Positions 54,057 to 55,443 of a stretch of 55,443 nucleotides of DNA are shown piece by piece. The translations under genes were made by a program, and so were the position numbers. The DNA is from Perkinsus olseni (taxonomy: Eukaryota; Perkinsozoa; Perkinsida; Perkinsidae). A model generated the notes under the pieces. The model was not told the origin of the DNA and searched no databases. It worked only from the letters and a program-made list of their open reading frames with translations. Numbering within the stretch: position 1 is the stretch's first letter; each line of letters starts with the position of its first letter. The stretch is from the NCBI GenBank assembly GCA_013115135.1, contig JABANP010000348.1, positions 1 through 55,443 of the forward strand. The letters are read 5' to 3'.

Positions 54057-55340
54057 GCGTGCATTATCTTTCATGTATCATTTTAATCACTTGCGGACTA
54101 ATACCCGATACTCGTTGTGATTAGCTGATCAACACTCTGGCATGATCGCCTTGAATTCGGTTCGTTAATCTCATGGAGAGGCTGGGATATGTTATTAGTG
54201 GATAGTTCCTATTAGGATACTGGTCTTGTTTCCACCATTTTTAAGGTCCTTCACGGACGACGTAGTATGATTCGCTGTTCCACAAAAAAAGCCCCATTCC
54301 TGGTCGCAGGAACAGTATGCGAACGAGACGGCGCGATCGCCCAACTCTCTACCTAGTGCAGTTGAGCCAAGAGGGTTGACTCAACACTCGAGGTACAACT
54401 GAGAACCGTAGAGACCGGATAATGAGAAACGCACAAATTGCAAAAAGCCAACGTGGTTTTCCGGGTATCACGATGGCTTTTTTACTTTCATACAGTAAAA
54501 ACGCGGAACTTCCGCGTTATCCCTGACATAGGAATATCCTATTTGGGGATAGTTTTTAGCGGTGGCCACTTTATACTGAACCAGTGCTTCTCGTAGTGTT
54601 TCCGTAGTTTCCGTCGAGGAAAGCTAAAAGACCTTCGGAAATGGCGTTCACTCACCGAGTGAGCTTCTGATTTCTGGGGAGTGGACACGCAGCCTGAAGT
54701 TTACCATCTCACCTATACCGTAGAGGCCAATGACACACTGATCCACAACCTGATTCAGGTTACCTGAGCAAGAATATACCATTATCTATGGAACGGGATT
54801 ACCTGTCTCGCTGGTTGATGGCTTTATGATAAAGTCTCTATCAGCGTAGTCTAATAAAGGTAGAATCTCGGGCCTCCACTTCAAATGGTTCCCGAATAAC
54901 AATATAGCCTCTCACGGCCCGGATTATCGGCATTGTCCACTATTCCGATTATTCACGATTTTATCTTGCGAATCATTCACTATACCTCAAGCGACTACTC
55001 TCTCCCCTAACAAAACACTCACAACTCTGCAATCAGTACCTCCCAAAGGTAGCTCAAGACCGCCACACCGATGATGAGCGGATTACAGAATAATCGAGAT
55101 GGAGACAGAAAAGGATGGAATTTTTGTGAAGAGCTAACCATAATAGAACACTCGTACCTCAACGGTACAGCGAAGCTCTTGGCCAACAGCAGTGGACGCG
55201 CAGAAAGTCACGTCTTTCAACTACGCTGGCACAACTATAGAACAAAGTTAACTAGACATAGAGGAATAAAAGAGAAATTACCAACCTTAGATACGATCGT
55301 TATGATAACTACTTCGAGGAACAATAAACTAAAGAACAAT
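54057..55340. other. Intergenic, no gene
   Basis: No open frame longer than about 60 codons on either strand before 55235. 1-base-spacer palindromes AACGCGGAA-C-TTCCGCGTT (54500-54518) and AACCTGA-T-TCAGGTT (about 54748-54762). Confidence 0.5.
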
Positions 55341-55443
55341 TTAGAACTTGACAGGGCCAGCGTGCCACAGCTGCCAGTGCTTCTCCCAGGTCTTCTTGAA
55401 CTTCCAGAAGCCGACGAAGGCATTGAAATTGACGTTAGACACG
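55341..55443 (-). CDS. C-terminus of an unidentified protein (5' partial)
   Basis: The minus frame entering from the right edge reads VSNVNFNAFVGFWKFKKTWE then KHWQLWHAGPVKF and stops with TAA at 55343-55341. The aromatic and basic residues (five Trp or Phe-rich turns) look like genuine coding sequence. The stop is followed by an AT-rich stretch fit for a 3' UTR. Too short to name. The rest lies beyond 55443. Confidence 0.5.
   Translation of the reverse strand, partial: VSNVNFNAFVGFWKFKKTWEKHWQLWHAGPVKF

Noticed and set aside
25133..54762. Palindromes as rho-independent-type terminators or miRNA precursors.
   Set aside because: No trailing T runs, and a 1-base loop is not the shape of a miRNA hairpin; arms are mostly shorter than 20 bp.

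Overview
This is nuclear DNA of a eukaryote with spliceosomal introns. The gene set fits an alveolate close to Perkinsus: two CRT-like transporters, a Mei2-type RRM protein, very short GT-AG introns and the standard genetic code. No rRNA or mitochondrial marker settles the organism, so this is an inference. Intron-rich genes were rebuilt by hand by joining exons whose splice sites and reading phases agree.
Layout. 0-2.1 kb (+): the end of one POT/PTR2 peptide transporter and a second tandem copy broken by four +1 indels. 2.9-16.0 kb (-): three intron-rich housekeeping genes, CFIm25/NUDT21 (mRNA 3'-end processing), the E2 subunit of branched-chain 2-oxoacid dehydrogenase, and NAA35/Mak10 (NatC N-terminal acetylation). 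16.4-24.5 kb: four intronless genes, one DMT transporter (+), one Mei2-like RRM protein (+) and two tandem CRT-like transporters (-). 24.9-27.3 kb (-): a membrane RING-CH (MARCH) ubiquitin ligase. 27.6-43.5 kb: repeat-rich land with interleaved inverted repeats, a three-copy MULE-like family, a LINE remnant, a Ty3-like pair, a decayed hAT-like transposase and a possible chromo-SET gene. 43.6-45.3 kb (-): a PP2C phosphatase with about 12 exons. 45.6-50.4 kb (-): at least one unidentified multi-exon gene. 51.9-54.1 kb (+): two small predicted secreted proteins. The last 100 bases hold the end of a further minus-strand gene.
Three layers of structure are not explained by the genes. (1) A 15-bp sequence, GCGCGCCACGAAATT, sits in introns of E2 and NAA35 in both orientations, which suggests a small mobile intron-making unit. 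(2) tRNA-like (box B) modules lie inside introns of the same genes and the MARCH gene, always in the sense direction; two introns consist almost only of such a module ending in ATTTTCAG. (3) From about 25 kb to the end there are dozens of unrelated perfect palindromes whose two arms are separated by exactly one base, with stems from 7 to 25 bp, many inside introns. Layers 1 and 2 belong to the left part and layer 3 to the right part, so the window looks like two compartments meeting near 25-28 kb.
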